From positions 1 to 21,423 of the forward strand of contig JAEZQV010000168.1 of the NCBI GenBank assembly GCA_023441125.1: DNA of 21,423 nt, in the 5' to 3' direction. The translations under genes and the position numbers were made by a program. Below are positions 1 to 7,283 of the stretch, piece after piece. The stretch's first letter is position 1, and each line of letters starts with the position of its first letter. The notes beneath the pieces are model-generated. The model saw only the letters and a program-made list of their open reading frames with translations, was not told where the DNA came from and did no database searches. The DNA comes from Bacillota bacterium. GTDB taxonomy: Bacteria; Bacillota_C; Negativicutes; Sporomusales; Sporomusaceae.

Positions 1-172
1 CATGAATACTGTCCTGGGTTGCTTTGCTCAAACCCACTGCTTTGGCGATAGCCGCCGCTATCTCGGCAACCCGGTCGGAATGTCCCCGCGTATAGGTATT
101 TTTTGCGTCAAGCGCAGCTGTAAAAGCTTCCACAAACTCATGCACACCGGTGCTTTGCAGCAATGCTTCCAT
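1..172 (-). CDS. HD-GYP/HD-domain phosphodiesterase, N-terminal fragment (partial at left edge)
   Basis: Only the first 57 codons are present; the rest lies beyond the left edge. The fragment reads as a short lead-in followed by a typical HD-GYP start: a helix with EAFTAALDAKNTYTRGHSDRV, where the His-containing TRGHSDRV stretch is the usual first metal-ligand segment, then an AxAIAKAVGLS helix. Proteins of this family hydrolyse c-di-GMP in the cytoplasm. The GYP motif itself is not in view, so a plain HD hydrolase is possible. The start codon ATG overlaps the stop codon of the upstream GGDEF gene by one base (TAATG), a typical translational coupling arrangement, so a c-di-GMP-making and a probable c-di-GMP-degrading enzyme share one mRNA. 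Confidence 0.8.
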   Translation of the reverse strand, partial: MEALLQSTGVHEFVEAFTAALDAKNTYTRGHSDRVAEIAAAIAKAVGLSKATQDSIH

Positions 173-1164
173 TAATGAGTCACACCTTTCTGCTCCGGTA
201 ACTCTGCCACGCCTGTCAGTTCCTTTTCCGGGGCCACACAGGCATAGCAGACTACACGGTCGCGACCAGTATTTTTAGCGTTATAAAGAGCTAGATCGGC
301 ATATTTATATAACAGCTCGGTGGAGCTGTATTCGGACTCATCGCTGCCGCAGACACCGACGGAACAAGTAATGCGGATATTTTTGCCGCAACCGGTGGAG
401 AACATATATTCCTTGACGCTGTCCCGTATTTGATCAGCTACTTCCATGGCCTGGGTAATGCCGGTCTCCGACAGCAGCACGGCAAATTCCTCGCCGCCGA
501 TCCGGGCAGCCATATCGCTGCGCCGGAGCCGGTTGCGCAAGATCTGGGCAATGGCTTTTAAAACATCATCCCCTGCTTGATGGCCATAGGTATCGTTTAC
601 TTTTTTAAAATAATCCACATCAAGAATAAACAAGGCGATCGGCCGGCCGCTGCGGTTGGTCCGGCACACCTCCTGCTCCAGATGATCGAAAAAATGACGC
701 CGGTTGGACAAGCCCGTCAGCGGGTCCGTCATCGCCATCTGGCTTAATTGCTGATTGACGGCTTCCAGTGTTTTTTTCTGCTCCAGCAATTCCTCCTGGG
801 CGGTATCGAGTTCGCTGATCGCCTCTGTTAACTGGACTTCCCGCAGTTTTATCTCCTGCGCCATCCAGTTCATATCCCGTAAGACCGAGATAAACTCATT
901 TTCCTCACCGTCATGGGCGGCCTCATTGGGCAAAGCCGTATGCAACCGGTACCTGCCTTCTTTAACCAGCCGGCAAAAATCCCGTATTTCCTGCAGGTCT
1001 TTGGTCACCAGCCAGTGAGTCGCCAGAAACGGGCCTAAAAGACCGATCAGTGCCGCCGTACCCGCGCCAATGGCTGTTTGTCCCAGAAAAATAATCACTA
1101 TGACAGGGATCGTCGCCGCTACAGTCATGATCACTTGTAGTTTCGTCACTATTCTCACCGGCAT
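172..1164 (-). CDS. Membrane HAMP-GGDEF diguanylate cyclase
   Basis: 330 residues. It should make c-di-GMP from two GTP at the inner face of the membrane. Residues 10-52 form two closely spaced hydrophobic helices with almost no loop between them, followed by a HAMP-like segment (about 52-105) and a coiled-coil linker rich in Glu/Gln (about 105-142). The GGDEF domain starts at MTDPLTGLSNRRHF (145-158), has LDVDYFKKVNDTYGH (181-195), the active-site motif GGEEF at 223-227 and a canonical inhibitory I-site RxxD at 214-217, five residues before the motif, so product inhibition is expected. There is no periplasmic sensor domain, so the input must come through the membrane/HAMP part. A purine-rich stretch just before the ATG serves as ribosome site. 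The gene follows a promoter with Fur-like boxes and is coupled to the HD-type gene downstream. Confidence 0.93.
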   Translation of the reverse strand: MPVRIVTKLQVIMTVAATIPVIVIIFLGQTAIGAGTAALIGLLGPFLATHWLVTKDLQEIRDFCRLVKEGRYRLHTALPNEAAHDGEENEFISVLRDMNWMAQEIKLREVQLTEAISELDTAQEELLEQKKTLEAVNQQLSQMAMTDPLTGLSNRRHFFDHLEQEVCRTNRSGRPIALFILDVDYFKKVNDTYGHQAGDDVLKAIAQILRNRLRRSDMAARIGGEEFAVLLSETGITQAMEVADQIRDSVKEYMFSTGCGKNIRITCSVGVCGSDESEYSSTELLYKYADLALYNAKNTGRDRVVCYACVAPEKELTGVAELPEQKGVTH

Positions 1165-1178
1165 TCCCCCGCCCTAAC

Positions 1179-1193
1179 TGATAACCATTATCA
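1179..1193 (-). promoter_or_regulatory. Second Fur-box-like palindrome in the leader
   Basis: Minus-strand TGATAATGGTTATCA differs from the 7-1-7 Fur consensus at one defined position and has perfect 6-bp arms (TGATAA/TTATCA). It lies in the untranslated leader, centred 55 bp downstream of the first box and just before the ribosome site of the GGDEF gene. Confidence 0.55.
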
Positions 1194-1233
1194 CTATGTC
1201 TTGAAAAAAATACCGGCTTGCGGCCAGTATTAT

Positions 1234-1248
1234 CGATAATCATTCTCA
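1234..1248 (-). promoter_or_regulatory. Fur-box-like operator at the transcription start
   Basis: Minus-strand sequence TGAGAATGATTATCG matches the 7-1-7 Fur consensus TGATAATnATTATCA at all but two of the defined positions. It begins at the predicted transcription start, where a bound repressor would block RNA polymerase. Identification rests on consensus similarity only; PerR or Zur boxes share this general form. Confidence 0.55.
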
Positions 1249-1254
1249 CTAATT

Positions 1255-1283
1255 ATTGTATTGTACTCAGCCCGGTTTGTCAA
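1255..1283 (-). promoter_or_regulatory. Sigma-A type promoter of the GGDEF/HD operon
   Basis: On the minus strand TTGACA (1283-1278), a 17-bp spacer, and TACAAT (1260-1255). The expected transcription start is near 1248, about 85 bp before the GGDEF start codon. Both hexamers and the spacing are near-consensus for the vegetative sigma factor. Confidence 0.75.
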
Positions 1284-1328
1284 TACATTTATTGCCAATA
1301 TAATAGGCGCTGTTTGCCAGGTACAACG

Positions 1329-2594
1329 TTACCCGCTAACATAGGGAATGGTCAGCGGCCCCAGCGGCATAACCGCAATGCTGGCATTTTTACCGTATTT
1401 CTGCCGCAGCTGGCTTACCGTCTCTTCCACACTGGCAATGGGGGTGAACATGGCTTTGCGGACAGTTTCGGCCGCTAACAAAGAATAGAGATAACAGTCG
1501 GCCTTGAGTTGAACCATGGCCTGCGCTTGCACTTGCCATTGGTCAAACACCGAGAAGGTTTCGTCATTGATCATGTCGAGCAGTTCCTGCGGCGTGCTCC
1601 TCATCTGCAGGATTTTGGCGTAATTGCCGTGATCGGGAACGCCGTCGGAGCATTCGGAAACACTGATAATGCTGCCGCCCTGTTTAACAATCTGCGCGGC
1701 GGCGCTCATGCCCTTTACGGTCTGATACAGGTTCTGGTCCAATGGATAGCCGGAATTCGTGGTAATGACAATATCAAACGGAGCATCCACCGCGTACATG
1801 GCATGTTCCCTGACAAACTCACAACCGGCGCGGTGGGCGGTAATGACATCCCCGCCAAAAACATTGGTGATTTCTTTGTTGTCGTTCAGGGTGACATTGA
1901 GCATAAAATCAGGTTTAGCCATGAGACAGTTCTGGGTAGCCGCGTCTTGCAGAATATTACCTTCAATAAGGCCCCAGGTGCTGTTTGGATGCCCGATCAT
2001 CCTGGCATTGTGAAAATCAAGAATGGTTTTGATACCGGCTATGCCCGGATTAATTGCCTTCGGCCCGCCCGAGAAGCCGGCAAAAAAGTGCGGTTCGATG
2101 AAGCCGATAACAATTTTGCAATCGCATTCCACATAGGTTTTGTTGAGAAAAACGTCCGAGCCATAACTATTGGTGCCAACCTTAACCAGCTCATCGTCAT
2201 TAAAGGCATCATGATTAATTACTTTGACGCTGTCGACGATCTCCTGGCCCAGCATCTGGCTGAGTTCTTCCCGTGTATTGGCGCGGTGACTGCCGGTACC
2301 GTTGATAATGACAAATCTGTCTTTGGGAACGTCAGCCAGTTCCTGCATAATCCAGGGCACCAATTTATGATTGGGGGTCGGCCGGGTTAAATCGGAAATG
2401 ACAATGGCGATCCGCTCTTTGTTTTTCACCAGTTCTGCAAGCGGCGGTGTGCCAATAGGGTCACGCAGGACAGCTGCTACTTTGGCTTGATCATCCTCAA
2501 GCGGCGGCAAGTTGCGGGGTTCAATCACAACGGCCTCTGCCGGGACGCTGATCGTCAGCCCCTGTTGGCCATAGGCCAGTTTAACCTGTTTCAC
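1329..2594 (-). CDS. LarA-family nickel-dependent 2-hydroxyacid racemase/epimerase
   Basis: 421 residues from a GTG start at 2594, chosen because AAGGAGG lies 8 bases before it; an ATG six codons upstream has no ribosome site. The family inverts the C2 stereocentre of 2-hydroxyacids with the nickel pincer nucleotide cofactor. The key residues known from Lactiplantibacillus LarA (H108, H174, K184, H200) have counterparts at H103 (GTGSHR), H169 (IEPHFFAGFSGGPKA), K179 (GGPKA) and H195 (DFHNAR), so it should be active. It is the last gene of the cluster with a KDG-type permease, UxaA-type dehydratase and DUF1537 kinase, which favours a sugar acid (aldonate/tetronate 2-epimerase) over lactate. 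The cofactor genes larB, larC and larE are not in the window and must be elsewhere. Family certain; substrate unknown. Confidence 0.9.
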   Translation of the reverse strand: MKQVKLAYGQQGLTISVPAEAVVIEPRNLPPLEDDQAKVAAVLRDPIGTPPLAELVKNKERIAIVISDLTRPTPNHKLVPWIMQELADVPKDRFVIINGTGSHRANTREELSQMLGQEIVDSVKVINHDAFNDDELVKVGTNSYGSDVFLNKTYVECDCKIVIGFIEPHFFAGFSGGPKAINPGIAGIKTILDFHNARMIGHPNSTWGLIEGNILQDAATQNCLMAKPDFMLNVTLNDNKEITNVFGGDVITAHRAGCEFVREHAMYAVDAPFDIVITTNSGYPLDQNLYQTVKGMSAAAQIVKQGGSIISVSECSDGVPDHGNYAKILQMRSTPQELLDMINDETFSVFDQWQVQAQAMVQLKADCYLYSLLAAETVRKAMFTPIASVEETVSQLRQKYGKNASIAVMPLGPLTIPYVSG

Positions 2595-2652
2595 AATGGG
2601 TTCCTCCTTCATCTGCTAGTTTAATATACCCCGGTACTTACTGAACCTAACA

Positions 2653-2677
2653 CCTGCCCGCCAGGCAGGCTTGGCGG
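2653..2677 (-). repeat. Intercistronic GC-rich hairpin between kdgT-like and larA-like genes
   Basis: CCTGCC (2653-2658) pairs with GGCAGG (2664-2669) around a 5-base loop, while CCGCCA (2658-2663) can instead pair with TGGCGG (2672-2677), giving two mutually exclusive hairpins. There is no U-run, so it is not a simple terminator; an mRNA-processing or attenuating role is possible. Confidence 0.3.
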
Positions 2678-2688
2678 CAGCAATCAGT

Positions 2689-3651
2689 TTAACCCTGAAT
2701 GCCCTTACCGCTGTTGACCCATCTGGCATACACGGCAGTTGCCAACGGCACCAGGATGGCAGTGACGATTACACAGGTCGCAACCAGCATGGTAGCGGCA
2801 GGAGCAATGGCCGCATAGCTTTTGTCAATGGAAGCAATAGCGGCCGGTACGGCGGCCGCATTGCCGGCAGTGGAAGCCGCCGCAATGCCGGCGATGCCGT
2901 TGCCGCCGGTCAGCCGGTCGGCCAGTATCAGGACTATGCCGGTAACCGTGACTACGCCTACTCCTAGCAGTATCCCCAGCAACCCTGATTTCCAAACCGT
3001 CTGCAGGTTAAGCGTATTGCCAAGACCGAAGGCAAAGAAAGGAATCAAAATGGGAATGGCCGGCTTGACGAAATCTCTCAATTCATTATCCAGATTACCC
3101 AGCACCATACCAATAAGCAGCGGCAGGATCGCCCCCAGAAAAGCCTCCCACGGAAAGGCGGCCAGCCCGGCAATGCCCAGGGTCAGCATGGTAAAGAAGG
3201 GGCCTGATTCCATACTCATCAGGGTATAGGCGCCGCCGTCCTCTTTTTTGCCGTATTGTCCGATCAGCGCCATATACAAGCCGCCATTGGTATCATTCAT
3301 GGATGCGACAATAGCCAACACCGAAAGACCGGCAAACAAACCCGATTCTACCATGCCGGTCGGCATAAATTGAGCCGCGATCAGTCCAAGTGCCGTTCCG
3401 GCCAATATCTTGGAACCGAGCAGGGCCCCGCCCTTTTTCAAAATGTAGGGAGTCGCCTTAAAATCAATGGTGGCTCCCATACAGAAAAAGAAAACCGACA
3501 GGATCGGCAGCGCGCCGGTCATCATCGCCCCGGTAAACGAACCGAACGTTTTGGCCGCTGTGGGAAACAATGTATTGGTTACGGCCCCCAACAATAGCGG
3601 CACCATCATCAGCCCACCAGGGATACGTTCCAGACCTGCTTTAATTCTCAT
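2689..3651 (-). CDS. KdgT-family 2-keto-3-deoxygluconate-type permease
   Basis: 320 residues, almost entirely hydrophobic, with about ten membrane helices; length and the opening segment ([16 protein letters not shown], residues 8-23) fit the 2-keto-3-deoxygluconate permease family, which imports sugar-derived keto acids with protons. Other family-like traits are [10 protein letters not shown] (59-68) and small-residue-rich helices such as [17 protein letters not shown] (254-270). The start ATG has GGGGGAG 7 bases upstream. It is 26 bases after the UxaA small-subunit gene and 75+ bases before the larA-like gene, in the same direction, so it is probably co-transcribed from the sigma-54 promoter at 5219-5234. 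The transported substrate could be the sugar acid itself rather than KDG. Confidence 0.9.
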   Translation of the reverse strand: MRIKAGLERIPGGLMMVPLLLGAVTNTLFPTAAKTFGSFTGAMMTGALPILSVFFFCMGATIDFKATPYILKKGGALLGSKILAGTALGLIAAQFMPTGMVESGLFAGLSVLAIVASMNDTNGGLYMALIGQYGKKEDGGAYTLMSMESGPFFTMLTLGIAGLAAFPWEAFLGAILPLLIGMVLGNLDNELRDFVKPAIPILIPFFAFGLGNTLNLQTVWKSGLLGILLGVGVVTVTGIVLILADRLTGGNGIAGIAAASTAGNAAAVPAAIASIDKSYAAIAPAATMLVATCVIVTAILVPLATAVYARWVNSGKGIQG

Positions 3652-3677
3652 TTATAAACTCCCCCAAAATATAAAAA

Positions 3678-3974
3678 TTAGTTCCCTTTGTCGCCGCGCC
3701 CGCGGCAGCTTTCCAGATTATGCACATGAACATGCTGCCCGGCTTTGATATCGGCCGTGGCAATACCGATAACTTCACCATATTTGATGATATGCTGTCC
3801 TTTGTTGATGTCCGTAAGAGCAAATTTATGAGCGAATGGAATCAGCTCGGTCACACAGATTACGGTTTGTCGCCCGGACACGGCGAGGGCAACTTCACTG
3901 CCGGGAGCTGTTCTCTCCACTACGGTGGCCACATTATCCACCGGTTTCATAACAATCGCACTGCTGCCAGCCAC
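3678..3974 (-). CDS. UxaA-family dehydratase small subunit (SAF domain)
   Basis: 98 residues. Equivalent to the N-terminal SAF domain of altronate/galactarate dehydratase, here as a separate gene. The typical features are the opening with MKPVDNVATVVE (9-20), LTDINKGQHIIKYGEVIG (53-70) and the end-of-domain signature HVHNLESCRGRGD (82-94). The start is GTG with GGAGG 7 bases upstream. It follows the large-subunit gene by 32 bases; the two proteins should form one enzyme that removes water from a sugar acid to yield a 2-keto-3-deoxy acid. A split gene is also the form of sulfolactate sulfo-lyase SuyA/SuyB, which belongs to the same family, so that activity cannot be excluded. Confidence 0.88.
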   Translation of the reverse strand: MAGSSAIVMKPVDNVATVVERTAPGSEVALAVSGRQTVICVTELIPFAHKFALTDINKGQHIIKYGEVIGIATADIKAGQHVHVHNLESCRGRGDKGN

Positions 3975-4006
3975 TAGCCAGCCTCCTCTCCTTGCTCACC
4001 ATCCGG

Positions 4007-5170
4007 CTACATGGTGGGACCGATCCGCCGGATGGCAAAATCATTAAACCCGAGAATTTCCGCTTTTACCAGCCGGCCTGAAGCTACGGCCAGCAGTTCG
4101 TCGAAAATGCGTCCGCCAACCTGTTCGACTGTTTCTTCGCCGCTGATGATAGTGCCGGCATTGATATCCATATTGTCGTTCATTTTTTCATATAAGGCCG
4201 TATTGGTGGCCACCTTGATGGTTGGCGCAACCGGCGAACCGCAGGGCGTACCCCGGCCGGTGGTAAACACGACAATATGGCAGCCGCCGGCAACCATCCC
4301 GGTAATTTGCTCGATGTCCTGACCGGGTGTATCCATCCACACCAGGCCTTTTTGGCTGACAGGAGCGCCATAGGCAATCACATCCTCAAGCGGTCGGGTG
4401 CCGGCCTTGTAGATACACCCCAGCGATTTCTCCTCAATGGTGGACAAGCCGCCCTCGATATTGCCGGGTGTAGGCTGACCGCCGCGCATGTCGACTCCCA
4501 TATTGTTGGCCGAACGCTCGCATTGTTCAATCAGTTTGTAGCATTTTGCCGCCACTTCGGCATTAACGGCCCGGGCGGCAACAATATGCTCGGCCCCGAT
4601 AATCTCGGTTGTTTCCGCCAGAATAACCGTGCCGCCGGCGTCAATCAGCTTATCACTGGCCGCCCCGAGGGCCGGGTTGGCCGACATGCCTGAACAGGCA
4701 TCGGAACCGCCGCATTCGGTGCCCATAATGAGCTCGGACGCGTCAAGCCATTCTCTCTCCTGCCGGGATGCCAGGGCAACCATTTCCCGGGCCGCGCTGG
4801 CGCCTTTGGCGGTAGCTTGGACCGAACCGCCTTCATCCTGAATAATAATCAGTTCCACCGGCTTATACGGGCATTGTTTGCTGATGGCGGCGGCGATAGC
4901 CTGCGCCCTTACCGTTTCACAGCCAAGCCCGACGACGATTACCCCGTACACATTGGGATGCGTGCCGTGGGCCGTCAGAATATGGCTTGTCAGCGCGGCA
5001 TCGGCTCCCAGCTGCGTACAGCCGTGCTGATGCTCGACCCAGGTGGTATTGCCAACCATCTGGGCGATGCCCCGCGCTACCCGGTTGGCGCAAACAACGG
5101 ACGGAATAACCAAGATATGATTGCGAATGCCTACGCTGCCGTCCGGGCGTCGAAAGCCTTTAAACCTCAT
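4007..5170 (-). CDS. UxaA-family dehydratase large subunit
   Basis: 387 residues, the catalytic part of the altronate/galactarate dehydratase family without the SAF domain. Family motifs: FRRPDGSVGIRNH (6-18), GCTQLGAD (50-57), TECGGSD (151-157), PTPGNIEGGLSTIEEKSLG (233-251) and TTGRGTPCGSP (303-313). Several conserved Cys and His residues in these motifs suit a metal-dependent enzyme. The ATG has AGGAG 7 bases upstream. It is the first gene after the sigma-54 promoter, followed by the small subunit, the permease and the racemase. The expected reaction is dehydration of an aldonate to a 2-keto-3-deoxyaldonate; sulfolactate sulfo-lyase (SuyB-like) is the main alternative because of the split architecture. 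Confidence 0.9.
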   Translation of the reverse strand: MRFKGFRRPDGSVGIRNHILVIPSVVCANRVARGIAQMVGNTTWVEHQHGCTQLGADAALTSHILTAHGTHPNVYGVIVVGLGCETVRAQAIAAAISKQCPYKPVELIIIQDEGGSVQATAKGASAAREMVALASRQEREWLDASELIMGTECGGSDACSGMSANPALGAASDKLIDAGGTVILAETTEIIGAEHIVAARAVNAEVAAKCYKLIEQCERSANNMGVDMRGGQPTPGNIEGGLSTIEEKSLGCIYKAGTRPLEDVIAYGAPVSQKGLVWMDTPGQDIEQITGMVAGGCHIVVFTTGRGTPCGSPVAPTIKVATNTALYEKMNDNMDINAGTIISGEETVEQVGGRIFDELLAVASGRLVKAEILGFNDFAIRRIGPTM

Positions 5171-5218
5171 AGTTTTTCTCCTCTCATTTTCTATAGCAGT
5201 TGCACCACCAGAATAATA

Positions 5219-5234
5219 AGCAAATATCGTGCCA
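5219..5234 (-). promoter_or_regulatory. Sigma-54 (-24/-12) promoter of the dehydratase operon
   Basis: Minus-strand TGGCACGATATTTGCT matches the sigma-54 consensus TGGCACGnnnnTTGCW at every defined position, with GG (5233-5232) and GC (5221-5220) exactly 10 bp apart. The predicted start is near 5208, about 38 bases before the ATG of the large-subunit gene. It explains why PrpR-type activators flank the catabolic genes. Confidence 0.88.
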
Positions 5235-5249
5235 ATGCCGGCACGATAT
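5224..5249. repeat. 10-bp inverted repeat overlapping the -24 element
   Basis: ATATCGTGCC (5224-5233) and GGCACGATAT (5240-5249) are perfect complements around a 6-base spacer. The downstream arm contains the GGCAC of the -24 box, so a protein bound here would compete with the sigma-54 holoenzyme, or the palindrome could simply hold a vestigial mirror of the promoter. Confidence 0.6.
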
Positions 5250-5276
5250 AAATTGGGCGAATCGCTATGATGCTAT

Positions 5277-5314
5277 GCTGAGAAATTCAGCAACCCCAAG
5301 TTGAAAAATTCAGC
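5277..5314 (-). promoter_or_regulatory. Two upstream activator-binding repeats (candidate UAS)
   Basis: Two copies of a 15-bp dyad, GCTGAGAAATTCAGC at 5277-5291 and GTTGAAAAATTCAGC at 5300-5314 (plus-strand reading), have centres 23 bp apart, about two helical turns. They lie roughly 75-100 bp upstream of the predicted sigma-54 start, the usual place for enhancer sites, and begin 3 bases after the stop of the PrpR-type activator gene, the likely binding protein. Confidence 0.65.
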
Positions 5315-5317
5315 AAA

Positions 5318-7240
5318 TCATAAATACTTATCCAGGGTCGCCCTGTCAATATTCAGCCGTCGCGCCGCCCGGCTTTTGTTATAATCCTCTTGGGCCAGCA
5401 CGGCCAGGATAATCTTGTGTTTTATCGCCTGCAGCGTTCCCTGGAGAAATTCACCGCTCCCGCCCGGGCAGCCGCTGGTCTTGCTGCTCTTCAGGTCTTC
5501 CATGATCAGCCGCAGGGTTTCCGCCTCGGCCACCCCCCCGCCGGGCGAGGAAATAACAATCCGTTCGGCAATGTTGCGCAATTCCCGGATGTTTCCCGGC
5601 CAGTCATGTTCCAGGAAAATAGTCATTGCCTCATCAGGCAGTGTTACTGCCTGATTGGCGTATTTGTCGCTGTATTTATCAAGGAAATAATGCAATAGCT
5701 GTTTAAGGTCGCCGGTCCGGGCCCGTAACGGCGGGATGACCAGGTTCAGGATATTAAGCCGGTAAAACAGATCGAGCCGGAAATTTCCATTGGCAACTTC
5801 CGCTTTGAGATTTACGTTGGTGGCGGCAATGACTCTTATATCAACCGGGATGATGGTATCCGCGCCCAGCCGCATCACCTGTTTTTCTTCCAGCACCCTG
5901 AGCAGCCGGGACTGCACGCTTCTGTCGATATCGCCGATCTCATCCAAGAAGATGGTACCGTTATGGGCAATTTCAAACAGCCCTGCTTTGCCGCCTTTCT
6001 TGGCACCGGTAAACGCCCCTTCGGCATAGCCGAACAATTCGCTTTCCAGCAAATTAGCCGGCAAGGCGGAACAATTGAGCGCCACAAACGGGCCGTGCTG
6101 GCGGCGGCTGGCCTGATGAATGCTCTGGGCCAAAAGTTCTTTGCCGGTACCGCTTTCACCCTGGATGAGCACGGTTGCATCCGTCCTGGCATAATTTCCG
6201 GCTATCGCCAGCAGCCGCTCCATCTGGCGGTCGGCAGTATGAATATCGGCAAAGCTGTAGCGGGTATAGAGTCCTTTACTGTACAGGTTCTGCCGGATTG
6301 TCTGCTCGGCATTCTGGATTTTGGTAACATCCTGAAAGGTGGCCACAACGCCTTTAATGCCGCCTTCCACCTGAATCGGAACCCGGTTGGTCAGTATATG
6401 GCCGTCCGGAATTTTCTGCAAATCGTCCAGCTCGGCCACGCCGGTTTTGAGGATGGTGTCGATCCGCGTATTGGGGATCACATTACTGATATACCGTCCC
6501 ACCGCTTCTTCTTTCGTCAAATGAAAAATTTGCTCGGCAACCGGGTTGATCAGCGTAACCAGACCTTTCTCGTCGGTGGCAATGACGCCGTCGTGCACGA
6601 AATTTAAAATGGTTTGCAACCGTTCGGCTTCGCGTTTTTCCTTTGCCCGTACGGCAATGATTTGCCGTGCTTCCTCCACCGCCTGCAGCAAGGCCTCCTG
6701 GCCGGAGGTAATCAGCTTAATATTATAATCTGCCAGCTGCAGCTTGCTCTGGACGACAACATCCCCCACTACTTCTTTTATGCCGTTCGCTTTAAGCAGC
6801 TTTATGACTTGCCGGCTTATCACCGGCCAGTCATAGAGCTGTTCGATTTTCACATTCAGCAGAAATTCCCGGATGGATATATTTAATATCTGACTGACGG
6901 CGCGGCAGCCAAAAACGACATTGCTATACCCCACGATCGCCACCGTGGTATCCGCTTCACGGTACGGGTACAATACCCGGAGGATATCATAGCCGGTCAC
7001 CTTGATTTCAACCACCGGCACATTAACATAGCGCCGGATAATTGCCGCCGTGCCGCCCCGGCTGATGATGGCCTGATAGCCGGCTTTCTCGCCGGCCAGG
7101 GCTACTTCGATGGCCTCTTCCAGCAAACCGACCTGAATATCAAATTCCAGACCAAACTGAGTTCTTGCCGCCTGCGCCAAACTGGCCAGATCGTCATAGG
7201 GAGCAATTAATAATATCTTAGCCTGCATGTTTTTCGCCAT
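5318..7240 (-). CDS. PrpR-type sigma-54-dependent activator (PrpR_N - PAS - AAA+ - Fis HTH)
   Basis: 640 residues from the ATG at 7240 (another ATG at 7228 is possible); the domain starts at once with AKILLIAPYDDLASLAQ. Order: PrpR_N-like sensor (about 6-195) with SRGGTAAIIR, PAS (about 205-310), sigma-54 AAA+ domain with Walker A GESGTGKE (361-368), the sigma-54 contact loop GAFTGA (408-413), Walker B NGTIFLDE (427-434) and WPGNIREL (547-554), then a Fis-type HTH (about 620-640) that ends right after the recognition helix, slightly shorter than usual. PrpR_N domains generally bind small organic ligands. It is the obvious activator of the sigma-54 promoter immediately downstream. The reading frame extends upstream to 7345 over the kinase gene, but that part has no domain character. 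Confidence 0.92.
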   Translation of the reverse strand: MAKNMQAKILLIAPYDDLASLAQAARTQFGLEFDIQVGLLEEAIEVALAGEKAGYQAIISRGGTAAIIRRYVNVPVVEIKVTGYDILRVLYPYREADTTVAIVGYSNVVFGCRAVSQILNISIREFLLNVKIEQLYDWPVISRQVIKLLKANGIKEVVGDVVVQSKLQLADYNIKLITSGQEALLQAVEEARQIIAVRAKEKREAERLQTILNFVHDGVIATDEKGLVTLINPVAEQIFHLTKEEAVGRYISNVIPNTRIDTILKTGVAELDDLQKIPDGHILTNRVPIQVEGGIKGVVATFQDVTKIQNAEQTIRQNLYSKGLYTRYSFADIHTADRQMERLLAIAGNYARTDATVLIQGESGTGKELLAQSIHQASRRQHGPFVALNCSALPANLLESELFGYAEGAFTGAKKGGKAGLFEIAHNGTIFLDEIGDIDRSVQSRLLRVLEEKQVMRLGADTIIPVDIRVIAATNVNLKAEVANGNFRLDLFYRLNILNLVIPPLRARTGDLKQLLHYFLDKYSDKYANQAVTLPDEAMTIFLEHDWPGNIRELRNIAERIVISSPGGGVAEAETLRLIMEDLKSSKTSGCPGGSGEFLQGTLQAIKHKIILAVLAQEDYNKSRAARRLNIDRATLDKYL

Positions 7241-7280
7241 GGCGCGCCTTTGCCGCCAGGCGCCCGTTGCTGGTTTGCAT
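7218..7280 (-). CDS. Short leader reading frame overlapping the activator start
   Basis: An ATG at 7280 has a strong AAAGGAG 7 bases upstream (inside the end of the kinase gene) and opens a 20-codon frame (begins MQTSNGRLAAKARHG) that ends at TAA 7220-7218, 23 bases inside the activator gene in another frame. The activator's own start has only a weak AAAGG. The short frame may couple kinase and activator translation. It resembles no known protein and may be untranslated chance. Confidence 0.25.
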   Translation of the reverse strand: MQTSNGRLAAKARHGEKHAG

Positions 7281-7283
7281 CGG

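Noticed and set aside
1509..2390. Long open frame on the plus strand (293 codons) opposite the larA-like gene
   Set aside because: Shadow of the well-supported LarA frame; no ribosome site and no domain character.
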